Positions 8,743 to 18,661 of a stretch of 35,211 nt of DNA are shown here, in pieces. A program made the translations under genes and the position numbers. The notes beneath the pieces were generated by a model. The model had not been told where the DNA came from. It did no database searches and saw nothing but the letters and a program-made list of their open reading frames with translations. This DNA is from Armatimonadota bacterium. GTDB taxonomy: Bacteria; Sysuimicrobiota; Sysuimicrobiia; Sysuimicrobiales; Kaftiobacteriaceae. Each line of letters opens with the position of its first letter. The first letter of the stretch is position 1. The stretch lies in contig JACPRY010000052.1 in NCBI GenBank assembly GCA_016193565.1, positions 1,686 through 36,896 on the forward strand, read 5' to 3'.

Positions 8743-9503
8743 TGCCCGTCTATAAAGCTGAGGCGATCGTCATCCGCCGCGTAAACCTCGGGGAGGCGGA
8801 CCGCCTGGTCACGCTGTACGCGCGCGATCACGGGAAAATTGCCGCCGTGGCCAAGGGTGCGCGCAAACCGAAGAGCCGGTTCGCCGGCCGGCTGGAACTG
8901 TTCACGCACATCCGGGCGTTGCTGGCGGTGGGGAAATCACTCGACGTCGTCTCACAGATCGAGGTCATCGAACCGTTTGCCCCGCTGCGCTCGGATCTGA
9001 CTCGGCTCGGCTACGCGTCGTTCGTCGCGGAACTGATGGACCGCGCCACCGCAGACCGCGAGCCTGCGCCCGAGATCTTCCGGGCACTCCGCGCCGCGCT
9101 CACGTTCATCATGGAAGGCGACGCCGAGATGGGTGGCCTATGGTTTGCGGCGCGAATCCTCGCACTGATTGGCTATGCGCCGGTCGTCGGACGCTGCGCG
9201 GTCTGCGGCCGGCCGGTTTCAGGGACCGCGGTGTACAGTTACGCGCTCGGTGGGACGCTGTGTGAGACGGACCGGCCTCGCGATCCGCTGGCGGCGACGG
9301 TCTCGGCGGCGGCACTCAAGTCTGTCGGATTTCTCCTGGAGACCCGCCCCGACACGCTGGCGCGGCTGTCCCTCGACCGCCGGCTCCGGACGGAGGTTGA
9401 GGGGCTGCTCCTGCGGTCGCTGGAGTACCGGCTGGAAACGAAGCTGAAGAGCCCGCTGGTTATACAGAAACTACGACAACGCGATAACGCGACAACGCGA
9501 TAA
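8742..9503 (+). CDS. recO: DNA repair protein RecO
   Basis: MPVYKAEAIVIRRVNLGEADRLVTLYARDHGKIAAVAKGARKPKSRFAGRLELF; CxxC at CAVC. Confidence 0.93.
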   Translation: MPVYKAEAIVIRRVNLGEADRLVTLYARDHGKIAAVAKGARKPKSRFAGRLELFTHIRALLAVGKSLDVVSQIEVIEPFAPLRSDLTRLGYASFVAELMDRATADREPAPEIFRALRAALTFIMEGDAEMGGLWFAARILALIGYAPVVGRCAVCGRPVSGTAVYSYALGGTLCETDRPRDPLAATVSAAALKSVGFLLETRPDTLARLSLDRRLRTEVEGLLLRSLEYRLETKLKSPLVIQKLRQRDNATTR

Positions 9504-9579
9504 CGAGATAACATGATGACCCCCACACAAAGGCCGTTGTCCCGTCTTCCTGTTATCCCGTTCTCGCGTTGTCGCGTCC
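9472..9579. repeat. Element D: tandem-repeat-armed inverted repeat (word CGACAACGCGATAA)
   Basis: Left arm acgacaacgcgataacgcgacaacgcgataacgagataac; right arm ccgttgtcccgtcttcctgttatcccgttctcgcgttgtcgcgt. Confidence 0.9.
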
Positions 9580-9580
9580 G

Positions 9581-9589
9581 TGGTATAGT
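9581..9589 (+). promoter_or_regulatory. Extended -10 promoter TGGTATAGT
   Basis: TGn + 5/6 TATAAT, directly downstream of element D right arm. Confidence 0.5.
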
Positions 9590-9608
9590 GTCACCGGAGG
9601 TGGTCGGA

Positions 9609-9863
9609 TTGGAGATCGACCTGGAGCGAGCGCGCCGTGTATTAATGCAGCTGGGATCGGCGCTTGAAGAGGCCCGCCGGGTGATCGCGCCGGGTCCCGA
9701 AGGCTCGGTACGGGTGAAGACCGACGACAAGATCGTCGAGCTGCCTGTCTCGTGGGCCGTCGCCGGCGCGGTGGCGTTCGCCGTGGCGGCGCTGCTGTCC
9801 TCGATGCCGATCCCGTCGGTGCGGCGCCGGCCGCGGGAAGAGGAGCCGCTCGGCATCGGCTAA
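9609..9863 (+). CDS. Hypothetical small protein with one C-terminal TM helix
   Basis: LEIDLERARRVLMQLGSALEEARRVIAPG...SWAVAGAVAFAVAALLSSMPIPSVRRRPREEEPLGIG; TTG start after GGAGG; the longer ORF start at 9513 lies in element D. Confidence 0.6.
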   Translation: MEIDLERARRVLMQLGSALEEARRVIAPGPEGSVRVKTDDKIVELPVSWAVAGAVAFAVAALLSSMPIPSVRRRPREEEPLGIG

Positions 9864-9867
9864 ACGA

Positions 9868-9936
9868 CGTTGAAGGCTGAAGGTTCAAGGTTGAAGGCAA
9901 GATCAAAGATGGCCTGCGACCTTCAACCTTCAACAT
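9868..9936. repeat. Element E: tandem-repeat-armed inverted repeat (8-nt word GTTGAAGG)
   Basis: Left arm cgttgaaggctgaaggttcaaggttgaagg; right arm accttcaaccttcaacat. Confidence 0.82.
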
Positions 9937-9952
9937 GAAGTGTGGAGTGGGC

Positions 9953-9986
9953 AGAGCCATCCGTCCCAGTACGGATCGGCTCTTTT
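9953..9986 (+). terminator. Terminator/attenuator-like hairpin abutting glyQ start
   Basis: AGAGCCATCCGT-cccagt-ACGGAT(c)GGCTCT-TTT: 12 bp stem with a single bulged C, followed by T-run. Confidence 0.6.
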
Positions 9987-9992
9987 CCTGTC

Positions 9993-10877
9993 ATGACCTT
10001 TCAGGACGTTATCCTCACCCTCCAACGGTTCTGGGCGCAGCAGGGGTGCGTCATCGAGCAGCCGTACGACCTCGAGGTCGGCGCGGGCACGATGCACCCC
10101 ACCACATTCCTGCGCGCGCTCGGCCCGGAGCCCTGGCGCGTTGCATTCGTCCAGCCCGCGCGGCGTCCGGTCGACGGGCGCTACGGCGAAAATCCCAACC
10201 GTACGTACAAGCACTACCAGTATCAGGTCATCCTCAAGCCCTCGCCCGATGACGTCCAGGATCTCTACATTAAGAGTCTCCGAAAACTGGGTCTCGATCC
10301 CCGCGACCACGACATCCGGTTTCTCGAGGACAACTGGGAAGCGCCGACGCTGGGTGCGTGGGGCCTCGGCTGGCAGGTGTTTCTTGACGGCCAGGAGATC
10401 ACCCAGTTCACATACTTTCAGCAGGTCGGCGGGATCGACGTGAAGCCGGTGTCGGCGGAGATTACCTACGGTCTTGAGCGTCTCGCGATGTACAGCCAGC
10501 GCAAGTCCAATGTCTTCGAGATCGAGTGGGCGCCCGGACTGACCTACGGCGAAATCCGCTATCAGGACGAAGCAGAGCAATCGGCCTACGGATTTGACGC
10601 GGCCGATGTGACGATGCTGCGCACGACCTTCGATGCATTTGAGGCCGAGGCGAAGCGGCTCCTCGAGCGCGACCTCGTGCTGCCGGCCTACGACTATGTC
10701 GTGAAATGCTCGCACCTGTTTAACCTCCTGGAAGCTCGCGGAGCCGTGGGCGTGGCCGAGCGGACGACGCTGATGGGCCGCTGCCGCGCGCTGGCGAGAT
10801 CATGCGCAGAGCGCTATCTGGCGCGCCGGGAAGCGCTTGGGTTTCCGTTGCTGAAGCAGGAACCTACACGTGCCTGA
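9993..10877 (+). CDS. glyQ: Glycine--tRNA ligase alpha subunit
   Basis: [48 protein letters not shown]. Confidence 0.96.
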   Translation: MTFQDVILTLQRFWAQQGCVIEQPYDLEVGAGTMHPTTFLRALGPEPWRVAFVQPARRPVDGRYGENPNRTYKHYQYQVILKPSPDDVQDLYIKSLRKLGLDPRDHDIRFLEDNWEAPTLGAWGLGWQVFLDGQEITQFTYFQQVGGIDVKPVSAEITYGLERLAMYSQRKSNVFEIEWAPGLTYGEIRYQDEAEQSAYGFDAADVTMLRTTFDAFEAEAKRLLERDLVLPAYDYVVKCSHLFNLLEARGAVGVAERTTLMGRCRALARSCAERYLARREALGFPLLKQEPTRA

Positions 10878-13008
10878 TCTACTCTGCGAGATCGGGACCG
10901 AAGAGCTTCCGCCCGGCGAGATTCGACCCGCAATGCAGCAGCTCGAAGAAGGCGCCCGCGGGCTGCTCGAGGATCTGCGTCTGGGCGCGGGCAGGGTGAA
11001 GGTGTATGGGACACCGAGGCGGCTCGTCTTGTACGTCGCGGCCATTGCCGCCCGTCAGCGACCGTCGATCCGGGAAGTGCGCGGCCCGGCCGCGCAGGCG
11101 GCCTACGATGTCGCGGGCAAACCGACACAGGCCGCGATTGGATTCGCCCGCAGCCAGCGCGTGCCCGTGGAGAAGCTTAAAGTCGTCGAGACCGGCGGCC
11201 GCCGGTACGTTGCCGCCGTCATCGAAGAAGCTGGACGGTCTGCCTCGGCGGTGCTGCCGGCCGCCATCTCAGCACTTGTTGAGAAGCTGACCTTCTCGAA
11301 GACGATGCGCTGGGGACGGGGGGACGTGCGGTTCGCCCGCCCCGTGCGCTGGGTTGTGGTACTGCTCGGTGGGCAGGTACTGCCGGCGACCATCGCGGGG
11401 GTGCGCGCGGGACGACGCACCTATGGCCATCGGTTCCTCAGTCCTTCCGAAAGATCCATCAAGGACGCGAAGGCGTATCTGCGAGCGATGGCGGCGATGC
11501 ACGTCGTCATCGATCCTCAAGAACGCCGGCGCCGCATCGCCTCTCAGGCGCGCGCGTTGGCGACAAGGGCCGGCGGCCAACTGGTCCTTCATGCCGCACT
11601 GCTCGACGAACTCGTGATGAGCCTCGAGCGGCCCCAGGCGCTGCTGGGTTCCTTCGATAGGGAGTTTCTTGCGCTTCCGCGTCCGGTACTGGCCACCGTC
11701 ATGGAACACCATCAGAAGTACTTTCCGGTAGACGATCGTCGCAGCGCCGACGAGAGCGGCCTGCTGCCGTACTTCATCGCGGTGCGCGATGGGAACGCCC
11801 GCCACCTGCCCGCGGTGCGCGAGGGACACGAGTGGGTGCTGCGCGCGAGACTCGCCGATGCCCGGTTCTTCTTCGACCAGGACCGGCGCCAGCCACTGGA
11901 GGCGTACGGCGCGAAGCTCAGTGGGCTGGTGTTCCACGCGCAGCTGGGCACGATGGCCGACAAGATCAGGCGGCTCCTCGCGCTGACCGACTACCTCGCG
12001 GTCACCATGGTGCTGGACGGGCGGACGAGCGAAGCGCTGCGGCGTGCTGCGTCACTGTGCAAAGCCGATCTCGTGACCCACATGGTCGGCGAGTTTCCCG
12101 AACTGCAGGGCGTCATCGGCGGGATCTATGCCGCGATGGATGGGGAAAGCGAGATCGTCGCGCAGGCGATCGGTGAGCACTACCGTCCCGCGGGCGCGGG
12201 TGATCCTCCGCCGTCCACGCACGTCGGCGCGCTGCTCGCGCTGCTCGATAAATGCGACACGCTGACCGGTGGGATCGGCGCCGGTCTGATGCCCAGCGGA
12301 TCCCAGGATCCCTACGGACTCCGTCGCACCGCGCAGGGTATCGTAGACATCATTCTCGCCTACCGGATGACGCTTACGCTGCGCCCGCTGATCGCGAAGT
12401 CCGCCGACGGTTTCGGCCGCACGCAGGATCGTACCGTTTCCGACGTGGCCGAGTTTCTCCGGCAGCGGCTCCGCTCGACACTCCTCGACCGGCCCATGCG
12501 GTACGATCTGGTCGATGCCGCGCTGGCCGTGAGCGGCGATGACCTCCTGGCCGCTTCGGCGCGTGCCGAGGCCCTTCAGCGCTTCTCGACGAAGCGCGAG
12601 TTCGCCAGGCTGTACATCGCCTATGACCGCGCCTCCCGGATCCTCACGGATGGCGCCGGCCGTGTCGATCCCGGACGCTTCGAGGACGCAACCGAGCGCG
12701 CGCTGCACGAAGCGGTCGCCAAGGTGAGACCGCCGGTGGAACGCGCCGCGGCCGCGGGGGAGTACTCGAAGGCGCTCGATGCGCTGCTGCTTCTGGCCGG
12801 ACCCGTCGACCGCCTCTTTGACGCGGTCCTCATCATGGCGCCAGATGACGGAGTGCGTGCGAACCGGATGGCCCTGCTCACACAAGTCGTCGACGTGTTC
12901 AAGCATGTGGCTGATTTTTCGAAAGTGGTGATGAGTGAGGAAGAAAAATTCGGGAACCGGGAACCGAGAACCGGGAACCGAACTCCGAGGAAGCAGAAAA
13001 GGACGTAA
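10870..13008 (+). CDS. glyS: Glycine--tRNA ligase beta subunit, with repeat-derived C-terminal tail
   Basis: [22 protein letters not shown]...; conserved end [15 protein letters not shown] followed by [24 protein letters not shown] encoded in element F. Confidence 0.95.
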   Translation: MPDLLCEIGTEELPPGEIRPAMQQLEEGARGLLEDLRLGAGRVKVYGTPRRLVLYVAAIAARQRPSIREVRGPAAQAAYDVAGKPTQAAIGFARSQRVPVEKLKVVETGGRRYVAAVIEEAGRSASAVLPAAISALVEKLTFSKTMRWGRGDVRFARPVRWVVVLLGGQVLPATIAGVRAGRRTYGHRFLSPSERSIKDAKAYLRAMAAMHVVIDPQERRRRIASQARALATRAGGQLVLHAALLDELVMSLERPQALLGSFDREFLALPRPVLATVMEHHQKYFPVDDRRSADESGLLPYFIAVRDGNARHLPAVREGHEWVLRARLADARFFFDQDRRQPLEAYGAKLSGLVFHAQLGTMADKIRRLLALTDYLAVTMVLDGRTSEALRRAASLCKADLVTHMVGEFPELQGVIGGIYAAMDGESEIVAQAIGEHYRPAGAGDPPPSTHVGALLALLDKCDTLTGGIGAGLMPSGSQDPYGLRRTAQGIVDIILAYRMTLTLRPLIAKSADGFGRTQDRTVSDVAEFLRQRLRSTLLDRPMRYDLVDAALAVSGDDLLAASARAEALQRFSTKREFARLYIAYDRASRILTDGAGRVDPGRFEDATERALHEAVAKVRPPVERAAAAGEYSKALDALLLLAGPVDRLFDAVLIMAPDDGVRANRMALLTQVVDVFKHVADFSKVVMSEEEKFGNREPRTGNRTPRKQKRT

Positions 13009-13099
13009 AGTATTACAGGGAATTGGCTGCTGGACTTCAGAATCGATAGGATTGGGATTAGTCGGTTACGGTTCCCCGTTCCCGGTTCCCCGTTCCCGT
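12950..13099. repeat. Element F: tandem-repeat-armed inverted repeat (word CGGGAACC), ~80-nt loop
   Basis: Left arm cgggaaccgggaaccgagaaccgggaaccg; right arm cggttacggttccccgttcccggttccccgttcccg. Confidence 0.9.
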
Positions 13100-13121
13100 A
13101 TTTCAGTGGGCGAGGTGATGA

Positions 13122-15533
13122 ATGGCGAAGGTGCACAATCGCAAGACACATGAGCGGGTGAAAGCCGGTCGGCCGTCGGCTCGGCGCGCGAGAAAGTCGA
13201 GGGCCCCGAAGCGGTCAGGGCGCTGGACGATGCTCTTTGAAGAAGGCACCGCGCAGATGCGCGAACTCCTCGGCGGAAAGGGCGCCGGGCTCGCCGAGAT
13301 GAGCCGCATCGGGCTGCCGGTACCGCCGGGATTCACGATCACCACGGATGCATGCTTAGAGTACTACCGGCGCGACCGGCAGTACCCCGCGGGGTTGATG
13401 GACGAGGTGCGCGAGAAGATGAAGATCGTCGAACAGCGGACCGGCAAGCGCTTTGGCGACCCGAAGCGACCACTGTTGATCTCGGTCCGCTCCGGCGCGA
13501 AGTTCAGCATGCCGGGGATGATGGATACGGTGCTGAACCTGGGCCTCAACGCTTCGACGTGCGAGGGGCTCGTCCGGGCCACCGGCGATGCGCGGTTCGC
13601 GTACGACTCCTATCGCCGCTTCATGCAGATGTTTGGGAACGTCGTCCTGGGGATGAAACACGAGCACTTTGAGGATGCCCTCGCGGCGATGAAGCACCGC
13701 CGCGGCGTCACCCAGGACACCGACCTCCGCGCCGAGGACCTGTGGCGGCTGATCGAGGAGTACCGCACGATCATCAAGGAGCGCACCGGCGAGGAGTTCC
13801 CGGACGACCCCTGGCGGCAGCTCGAGACGGCGATCCGCGCCGTCTTCGAATCGTGGAACAACCCCCGCGCGATGACCTATCGGAACTTCCACAAGATCCC
13901 GCACGACCTGGGCACCGCAGTGAACATCCAGACGATGGTCTTCGGGAACATGGGCCCGACCTCCGGTACCGGCGTCGCGTTCACGCGCAACCCCGCGACC
14001 GGCGAGAAAAAGGTGTACGGCGAGTACCTCCTCAACGCGCAGGGCGAGGACGTGGTCGCCGGCATCCGCACGCCCAAGCCCATCGAGCAGCTGGCGTCCG
14101 AGCTGCCTGTGGCCTACCGGCAGTTCATGGAGATCTGCGCGCTGCTCGAGCGGCACTACCGAGACGTCCAGGACGTCGAGTTCACGATCGAGGGCGGCAC
14201 GCTCTATCTGCTGCAGACCAGGAGCGGCAAGCGCACCGCCGGGGCCGCCGTCAAGATCGCCGTCGACATGGTGCATGAGACGCTCATTACGAAAGACGAA
14301 GCGCTGCTGCGCGTGGAGGCGGCGTCGATCGAGCAGCTGCTGCATCCCCGGCTCGACCCCAACGCGCCGAAGCAGGTGATCGGCCGCGGGCTGGCCGCCA
14401 GCCCCGGGGCCGTCCGACCGGAGACCAACCCGGACGACATCCACGGTCTCGTCGCCGCGGGGGGCGTGCTCACCAGTCGCGGCGGGATGACGAGCCACGC
14501 GGCCATCGTCGCACGGGGGATGGGCAAGCCGGCGATTGTCGGCGCGGAGTCGATCCGCATCGATGAGGACGCCAAGCAGTTCGCGGCCGACAGTGTCGTG
14601 GTCAGCGCTGGAGAGATGATCACCATCGACGGCAGCACCGGCGAGATCATCAAGGGGCAGATGCCCGTGCTCGACCCGAAACTGACCGGCGAGATCCAGG
14701 AACTGCTGGGCTGGGCGGACGAGGTCCGCACGCTCGGCGTGCGCGCCAACGCCGACTACCCGCGCGATGCCCGCAAGGCCCGCGAGTTCGGTGCCGAGGG
14801 GATCGGGCTGTGCCGCACCGAGCACATGTTCATGGAAGAAGAGCGGCTGCCGATCATGCAGCAGATGATCATGGCGGCGACAGAAGCGGAACGCCGGAAA
14901 GCGCTGGACCGCCTGCTGCAGTTCCAAAAAGACGACTTCAAAGGCATCTTCCGCGAGATGGGCAGCCTGCCGGTCATCATCCGGCTGCTCGATCCACCGC
15001 TGCACGAGTTCCTGCCGAGCCTCGAAGAGCTGCTGGTCGACGTCACCGAGCTGCGCCTCAAGGGCGACGGCACGGCGCTCAGGGAGAAAGAAGCGCTCCT
15101 GCGGCGCGTGCAATCCCTGCGGGAGTTCAATCCGATGCTCGGCCTCCGCGGGTGCCGGCTCGGCATTCTCTATCCTGAGATCAACGAGATGCAGGTGCGG
15201 GCGATCCTGCTGGCGGCGGTGGAACTCAAGCAGCAGGAAGGGATCGACGTCGTCCCCGAGATCATGATTCCCCTCATCGGGCATCCGAACGAGTTGAGAT
15301 TCGTGCGGCAGCAGCTCGAGGTGGTCGCCGAGAAGATCGTGCACGAATCGAAGGTGCCGGTGAAGTACATGTTCGGCACGATGATCGAGATCCCGCGCGC
15401 GTGCCTCGTGGCCGATCAGATCGCCGAGATCGCCGAGTTCTTCTCATACGGCACGAACGACCTCACGCAGACGATCTTCGGCTTCAGCCGAGACGACGCG
15501 CAGGCGAAGTTCCTGCACGTCTATCTGCAATGA
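13122..15533 (+). CDS. ppdK: Pyruvate, phosphate dikinase, N-terminal ~95%, interrupted before the CGEHGG segment
   Basis: [53 protein letters not shown] (phospho-His), GLCRTEHMF; terminates at [18 protein letters not shown]. Confidence 0.92.
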   Translation: MAKVHNRKTHERVKAGRPSARRARKSRAPKRSGRWTMLFEEGTAQMRELLGGKGAGLAEMSRIGLPVPPGFTITTDACLEYYRRDRQYPAGLMDEVREKMKIVEQRTGKRFGDPKRPLLISVRSGAKFSMPGMMDTVLNLGLNASTCEGLVRATGDARFAYDSYRRFMQMFGNVVLGMKHEHFEDALAAMKHRRGVTQDTDLRAEDLWRLIEEYRTIIKERTGEEFPDDPWRQLETAIRAVFESWNNPRAMTYRNFHKIPHDLGTAVNIQTMVFGNMGPTSGTGVAFTRNPATGEKKVYGEYLLNAQGEDVVAGIRTPKPIEQLASELPVAYRQFMEICALLERHYRDVQDVEFTIEGGTLYLLQTRSGKRTAGAAVKIAVDMVHETLITKDEALLRVEAASIEQLLHPRLDPNAPKQVIGRGLAASPGAVRPETNPDDIHGLVAAGGVLTSRGGMTSHAAIVARGMGKPAIVGAESIRIDEDAKQFAADSVVVSAGEMITIDGSTGEIIKGQMPVLDPKLTGEIQELLGWADEVRTLGVRANADYPRDARKAREFGAEGIGLCRTEHMFMEEERLPIMQQMIMAATEAERRKALDRLLQFQKDDFKGIFREMGSLPVIIRLLDPPLHEFLPSLEELLVDVTELRLKGDGTALREKEALLRRVQSLREFNPMLGLRGCRLGILYPEINEMQVRAILLAAVELKQQEGIDVVPEIMIPLIGHPNELRFVRQQLEVVAEKIVHESKVPVKYMFGTMIEIPRACLVADQIAEIAEFFSYGTNDLTQTIFGFSRDDAQAKFLHVYLQ

Positions 15534-15745
15534 TGCGAATCGGCACGAAGTTGGGAAAGAAGACGCGCCCGGATCTTGAGGTCGGCATCTGCGGCGAGCA
15601 CGGCGGCGAGCCCAGCTCGGTCGAGTTCTGCCACGAGAGCGGCCTCGACTACGTGTCGTGCTCGCCGTTCCGCGTGCCCATCGCCCGGCTGGCCGCCGCC
15701 CAGGCCCGCCTCAAAGAGAAGACGGCGGTGACACGAGACGTCTGA
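15530..15745 (+). CDS. C-terminal segment of pyruvate, phosphate dikinase in a different frame (ATGA overlap)
   Basis: [64 protein letters not shown] is the canonical PPDK C-terminus. Confidence 0.85.
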   Translation: MMRIGTKLGKKTRPDLEVGICGEHGGEPSSVEFCHESGLDYVSCSPFRVPIARLAAAQARLKEKTAVTRDV

Positions 15746-15764
15746 GTCGTCCGCCCGATCGAGC

Positions 15765-16826
15765 ATGAATCCCAGAGAAGAAACGGAACGAAGAGAGCGC
15801 GAGTGGCTGAGCCCGCATGCGGCGCTGGCCTCATCATCGCGCGGGCGCGAGGTGCCAGAGCCCGAGGACATCCTGCGCACCTGCTTTCAGCGCGATCGCG
15901 ACCGCGTCATCCACAGCAAGGCGTTTCGCAGGCTCAAGCACAAGACACAGGTGTTCCTCGCGCCGGAAGGCGACCACTACCGGACCCGCCTCACCCATAC
16001 CCTTGAAGTCGCGCAGGTGGCGCGTACGATCGCGCGCGCGCTGAGGCTGAATGAGGACCTGACCGAGGCGATCGTGCTGGCACATGATCTCGGCCATCCG
16101 CCGTTCGGGCACGCCGGTGAAGACGCGCTCAACGAGGTGCTGCGCCCGGTGGGCGGGTTCCGCCATTACGAGCAGAGCCTGCGTGTTGTTCAGCTGCTCG
16201 AACTCCGCGTCCGGTCTGATGGTTCCACTGTCCGGGGCCTCAACCTCACGTGGGAAGTGCGTGATGGGATTGCGACCCATTCGAAGGGGCTCGAAGACCT
16301 GCAGGCAGATCCTGCGGCGGAAGGGATGCCGGCGACGCTTGAAGGTCAGATCGCGCGCGTCTCGGACCGCATCGCGTACGTCCATCATGACACAGACGAC
16401 GCCGTCCGGGCCGGGTTGATCACGGAGGCGGTCGTCCCGAAGCACGTCCGGAAGGTGCTCGGCGACCGCCGCGGCCAGTGGTTAGACCGCATGGTCATGG
16501 ACGTCGTCGGCAGCAGCCGTGACCGCCCGGCGATCCAGATGAGAGACGATGTGCGAGTGGCGTTGAACTCCCTGAAAGACTTCCTGACCGAGAGGGTGTA
16601 CCAAGGGCCGGCGAAGGCCGGGGAGGTCACCAAGGCCAAGCGGCTGCTCCACGACCTGTTTGCCTACTACGCCGATCACCCCGACCAGGTGTCGCCAGAG
16701 TACCGTGAGCTGATGCAGATGGGGGAACCCGCGCTTCGCGTGGTGGGCGACTTCCTCGCGGGGATGACGGACCGGTATGCGATCCGGCTGGCAGAGTCGC
16801 TCTCGCCGCGAACGCGGGCCTTCTGA
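15765..16826 (+). CDS. dgt: Deoxyguanosinetriphosphate triphosphohydrolase-like HD protein
   Basis: [84 protein letters not shown]. Confidence 0.94.
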   Translation: MNPREETERREREWLSPHAALASSSRGREVPEPEDILRTCFQRDRDRVIHSKAFRRLKHKTQVFLAPEGDHYRTRLTHTLEVAQVARTIARALRLNEDLTEAIVLAHDLGHPPFGHAGEDALNEVLRPVGGFRHYEQSLRVVQLLELRVRSDGSTVRGLNLTWEVRDGIATHSKGLEDLQADPAAEGMPATLEGQIARVSDRIAYVHHDTDDAVRAGLITEAVVPKHVRKVLGDRRGQWLDRMVMDVVGSSRDRPAIQMRDDVRVALNSLKDFLTERVYQGPAKAGEVTKAKRLLHDLFAYYADHPDQVSPEYRELMQMGEPALRVVGDFLAGMTDRYAIRLAESLSPRTRAF

Positions 16827-16905
16827 AGGGACTCCTCCGAGGTGGAGAGAAAGACTCCGCCAATTACTGGCGACAGGGAGAGCGGTTCTGGAGGAGGGTG
16901 GGGGG

Positions 16906-17115
16906 ATGGAGTACCGTGGAAAGGTGAAGTGGTTCAATCCTGAAAAAGGCTACGGCTTCATCGCTCGAGACGACGGTCGCGACGTCTTCGTCCATTACTC
17001 TGCGATTCAGATGGAAGGGTTCAAGACGCTGGAAGAGGGGATGCCTGTCGAGTTCGACATTGTCGAAGGTGCCCGGGGTCCTCAGGCGGCCAACGTGGTG
17101 AAAGCAACGGAATAG
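16906..17115 (+). CDS. csp: Cold-shock protein
   Basis: [73 protein letters not shown] ribosome-binding site. Confidence 0.96.
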   Translation: MEYRGKVKWFNPEKGYGFIARDDGRDVFVHYSAIQMEGFKTLEEGMPVEFDIVEGARGPQAANVVKATE

Positions 17116-17130
17116 CGCTCGTGCGCATCC

Positions 17131-17160
17131 CGCCCCGGCGTCCAACACTCCGCCGGGGCG
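17131..17160 (+). terminator. Canonical-looking hairpin terminator between csp and hpf
   Basis: CGCCCCGGCG-tccaacactc-CGCCGGGGCG, perfect 10-bp stem; weak T-rich tail. Confidence 0.7.
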
Positions 17161-17190
17161 ATTCGTGTTTGAATAGCGGAGGGAGTTGTA

Positions 17191-17784
17191 GTGAAGCGAG
17201 CCCGGAGGGACCCGCTGCAAGTCATCGTGCAGGGCAAGCACCTCGACGTCACGCCGGCGCTGCGCGAGTACGCGCAAGAGAAGGTCGGTAAGATTTCCCG
17301 CTACTTCGACCAGGTGCAGGAAGCGCAGGTGGTGCTGAGCGTCGAGCGCCGCGACAGCGTGGGCAAAGCCCAGGTCGTCGAGGTGACGGTCTGGGGCGAC
17401 GGGCTCGTGCTGCGAGGCGAGGAAGCCTCGCAGGATATGTACGCATCGATCGATCTGGTTTTCGACAAACTCCGGAAGCAGATCGAAAAGTACCGCAGCA
17501 AACTCATTGAACGCCGGCGTATCACTGAGTCCCGCCGGAAAGATCGGTTCGCCGCCAGCGCGCGCGAGGCTGAGCGGCGGGCGGGAACGCCTGCGCAGCC
17601 CGAGTCGCCCATCGTCAGGACGAAGCGGTTTGCGATGAAGCCGATGACGCCGGATGAGGCCGTGATGCAGATGGATCTCCTCGGCCACGACTTCTTCGTG
17701 TTCCGGAACTCGGGGACGATGGAAGTGAACGTGGTCTATCGAAGAACCGACGGGAAGTATGGATTGATCGAGCCGGACGCCTAA
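17191..17784 (+). CDS. hpf: Long-form ribosome hibernation-promoting factor
   Basis: QVIVQGKHLDVTPALREYAQEKVGKISRYFDQVQEAQVVLSVE... and C-terminal domain KRFAMKPMTPDEAVMQMDLLGHDFFVFRNSGTMEVNVVYRRTDGKYGLIEPDA. Confidence 0.95.
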   Translation: MKRARRDPLQVIVQGKHLDVTPALREYAQEKVGKISRYFDQVQEAQVVLSVERRDSVGKAQVVEVTVWGDGLVLRGEEASQDMYASIDLVFDKLRKQIEKYRSKLIERRRITESRRKDRFAASAREAERRAGTPAQPESPIVRTKRFAMKPMTPDEAVMQMDLLGHDFFVFRNSGTMEVNVVYRRTDGKYGLIEPDA

Positions 17785-17794
17785 TGAGGACAGA

Positions 17795-17864
17795 CGGGAA
17801 CCGGGAACCGGGAACGGGGAACGGTCAAGACACGCAGGTACGGTTCCCGGTTCCCCGTTCCCGG
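17795..17864. repeat. Element G: tandem-repeat-armed inverted repeat (word CGGGAACC)
   Basis: Left arm cgggaaccgggaaccgggaacggggaacggt; right arm tacggttcccggttccccgttcccgg. Confidence 0.93.
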
Positions 17865-17889
17865 ATTCCATAGGTTCGGGGGGCAGAGG

Positions 17890-18543
17890 GTGGCGGGGGA
17901 GGGCGGGGATAGGTCTGTGGCGGAGGCGGCGGAAGCCGTCGTGCGGCGGCTGCGCGGTGTGCAGGCCGTGCGCGTGGAGACCGATGATAACGGCGGGATC
18001 CGGTACGTGCACGTGCTCGGCGGACCGCAGCGCAGCCCAAAGGTCATCGCCGTCGACGTTGTCTCCGCGCTCGCGGCCGAGCTCGGGATCGAGCTCGAGC
18101 CGCGCCAGGTGCGGGTCGCCGCGCAGCAGCGGACGGAGGAGCCGAAACTCTCCGAGCCCGGGCGCATGAAGTTCGTGGGTCTGAGTGTCTCGGTGATCCG
18201 GAACTCCGCCGAGGTGAAAGTCCACCTGGAAGAATCCGGGCTGGTCTACGAAGGGATCGCGACCGGACCGCACCACACCCGCACCAGGCTGGAACTCGTC
18301 GCCGACGCCGCGCTGAGAGCTGTGGAGATTTACCTTCGGGCCGAACGGCTCTTCATGCTGGAGGGCCTCAGCACGTCAAAGGTGGGTGGGCGTGAGATCG
18401 TCGTCGTGGTGGTCTCGTTCCCTGGACGCGAAGAAGAGGTCCTGACCGGCGCCTCGCTCATTCGCGATGATCCGCGCGAAGCCGTTGTGCGCGCCGTGCT
18501 CGACGCCCTGAATCGCCCTGTCTCCTGGCTGGCCGCCCGCTAA
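17890..18543 (+). CDS. Conserved hypothetical protein between hpf and secA
   Basis: 217-aa ORF, GTG start, coding-like composition; no family recognised with confidence. Confidence 0.65.
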   Translation: MAGEGGDRSVAEAAEAVVRRLRGVQAVRVETDDNGGIRYVHVLGGPQRSPKVIAVDVVSALAAELGIELEPRQVRVAAQQRTEEPKLSEPGRMKFVGLSVSVIRNSAEVKVHLEESGLVYEGIATGPHHTRTRLELVADAALRAVEIYLRAERLFMLEGLSTSKVGGREIVVVVVSFPGREEEVLTGASLIRDDPREAVVRAVLDALNRPVSWLAAR

Positions 18544-18545
18544 CT

Positions 18546-18628
18546 ACCGGGAACGGGGAACTGGGAACGGGGAACGGACAACATCGAAGCGTCGTTACCG
18601 TTCCCCGTTCGCCGTTCCCGGTTCCCGT
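18546..18628. repeat. Element H: tandem-repeat-armed inverted repeat (word GGGAACGG)
   Basis: Left arm accgggaacggggaactgggaacggggaacgg; right arm taccgttccccgttcgccgttcccggttcccg. Confidence 0.93.
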
Positions 18629-18643
18629 CAGTTTTTAGTGGGG

Positions 18644-18652
18644 TGCTATAAT
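18644..18652 (+). promoter_or_regulatory. Extended -10 promoter TGCTATAAT, ~10 bp from secA ATG (leaderless-type spacing)
   Basis: Exact TGn-TATAAT immediately after element H; secA ATG at 18662. Confidence 0.65.
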
Positions 18653-18661
18653 ACGTCCGTT

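Noticed and set aside
9868-9992. T-box riboswitch upstream of glyQ
   Set aside because: No T-box core (AGGGTGGNACCGCG) or Stem I features; only a terminator-like hairpin.
12935-13153. 72-aa [22 protein letters not shown]...
   Set aside because: Translation of element F in a non-glyS frame.
13356-15344. 662-aa minus-strand ORF opposite ppdK
   Set aside because: Shadow ORF from high GC and strong codon bias; the plus strand encodes clear PPDK.
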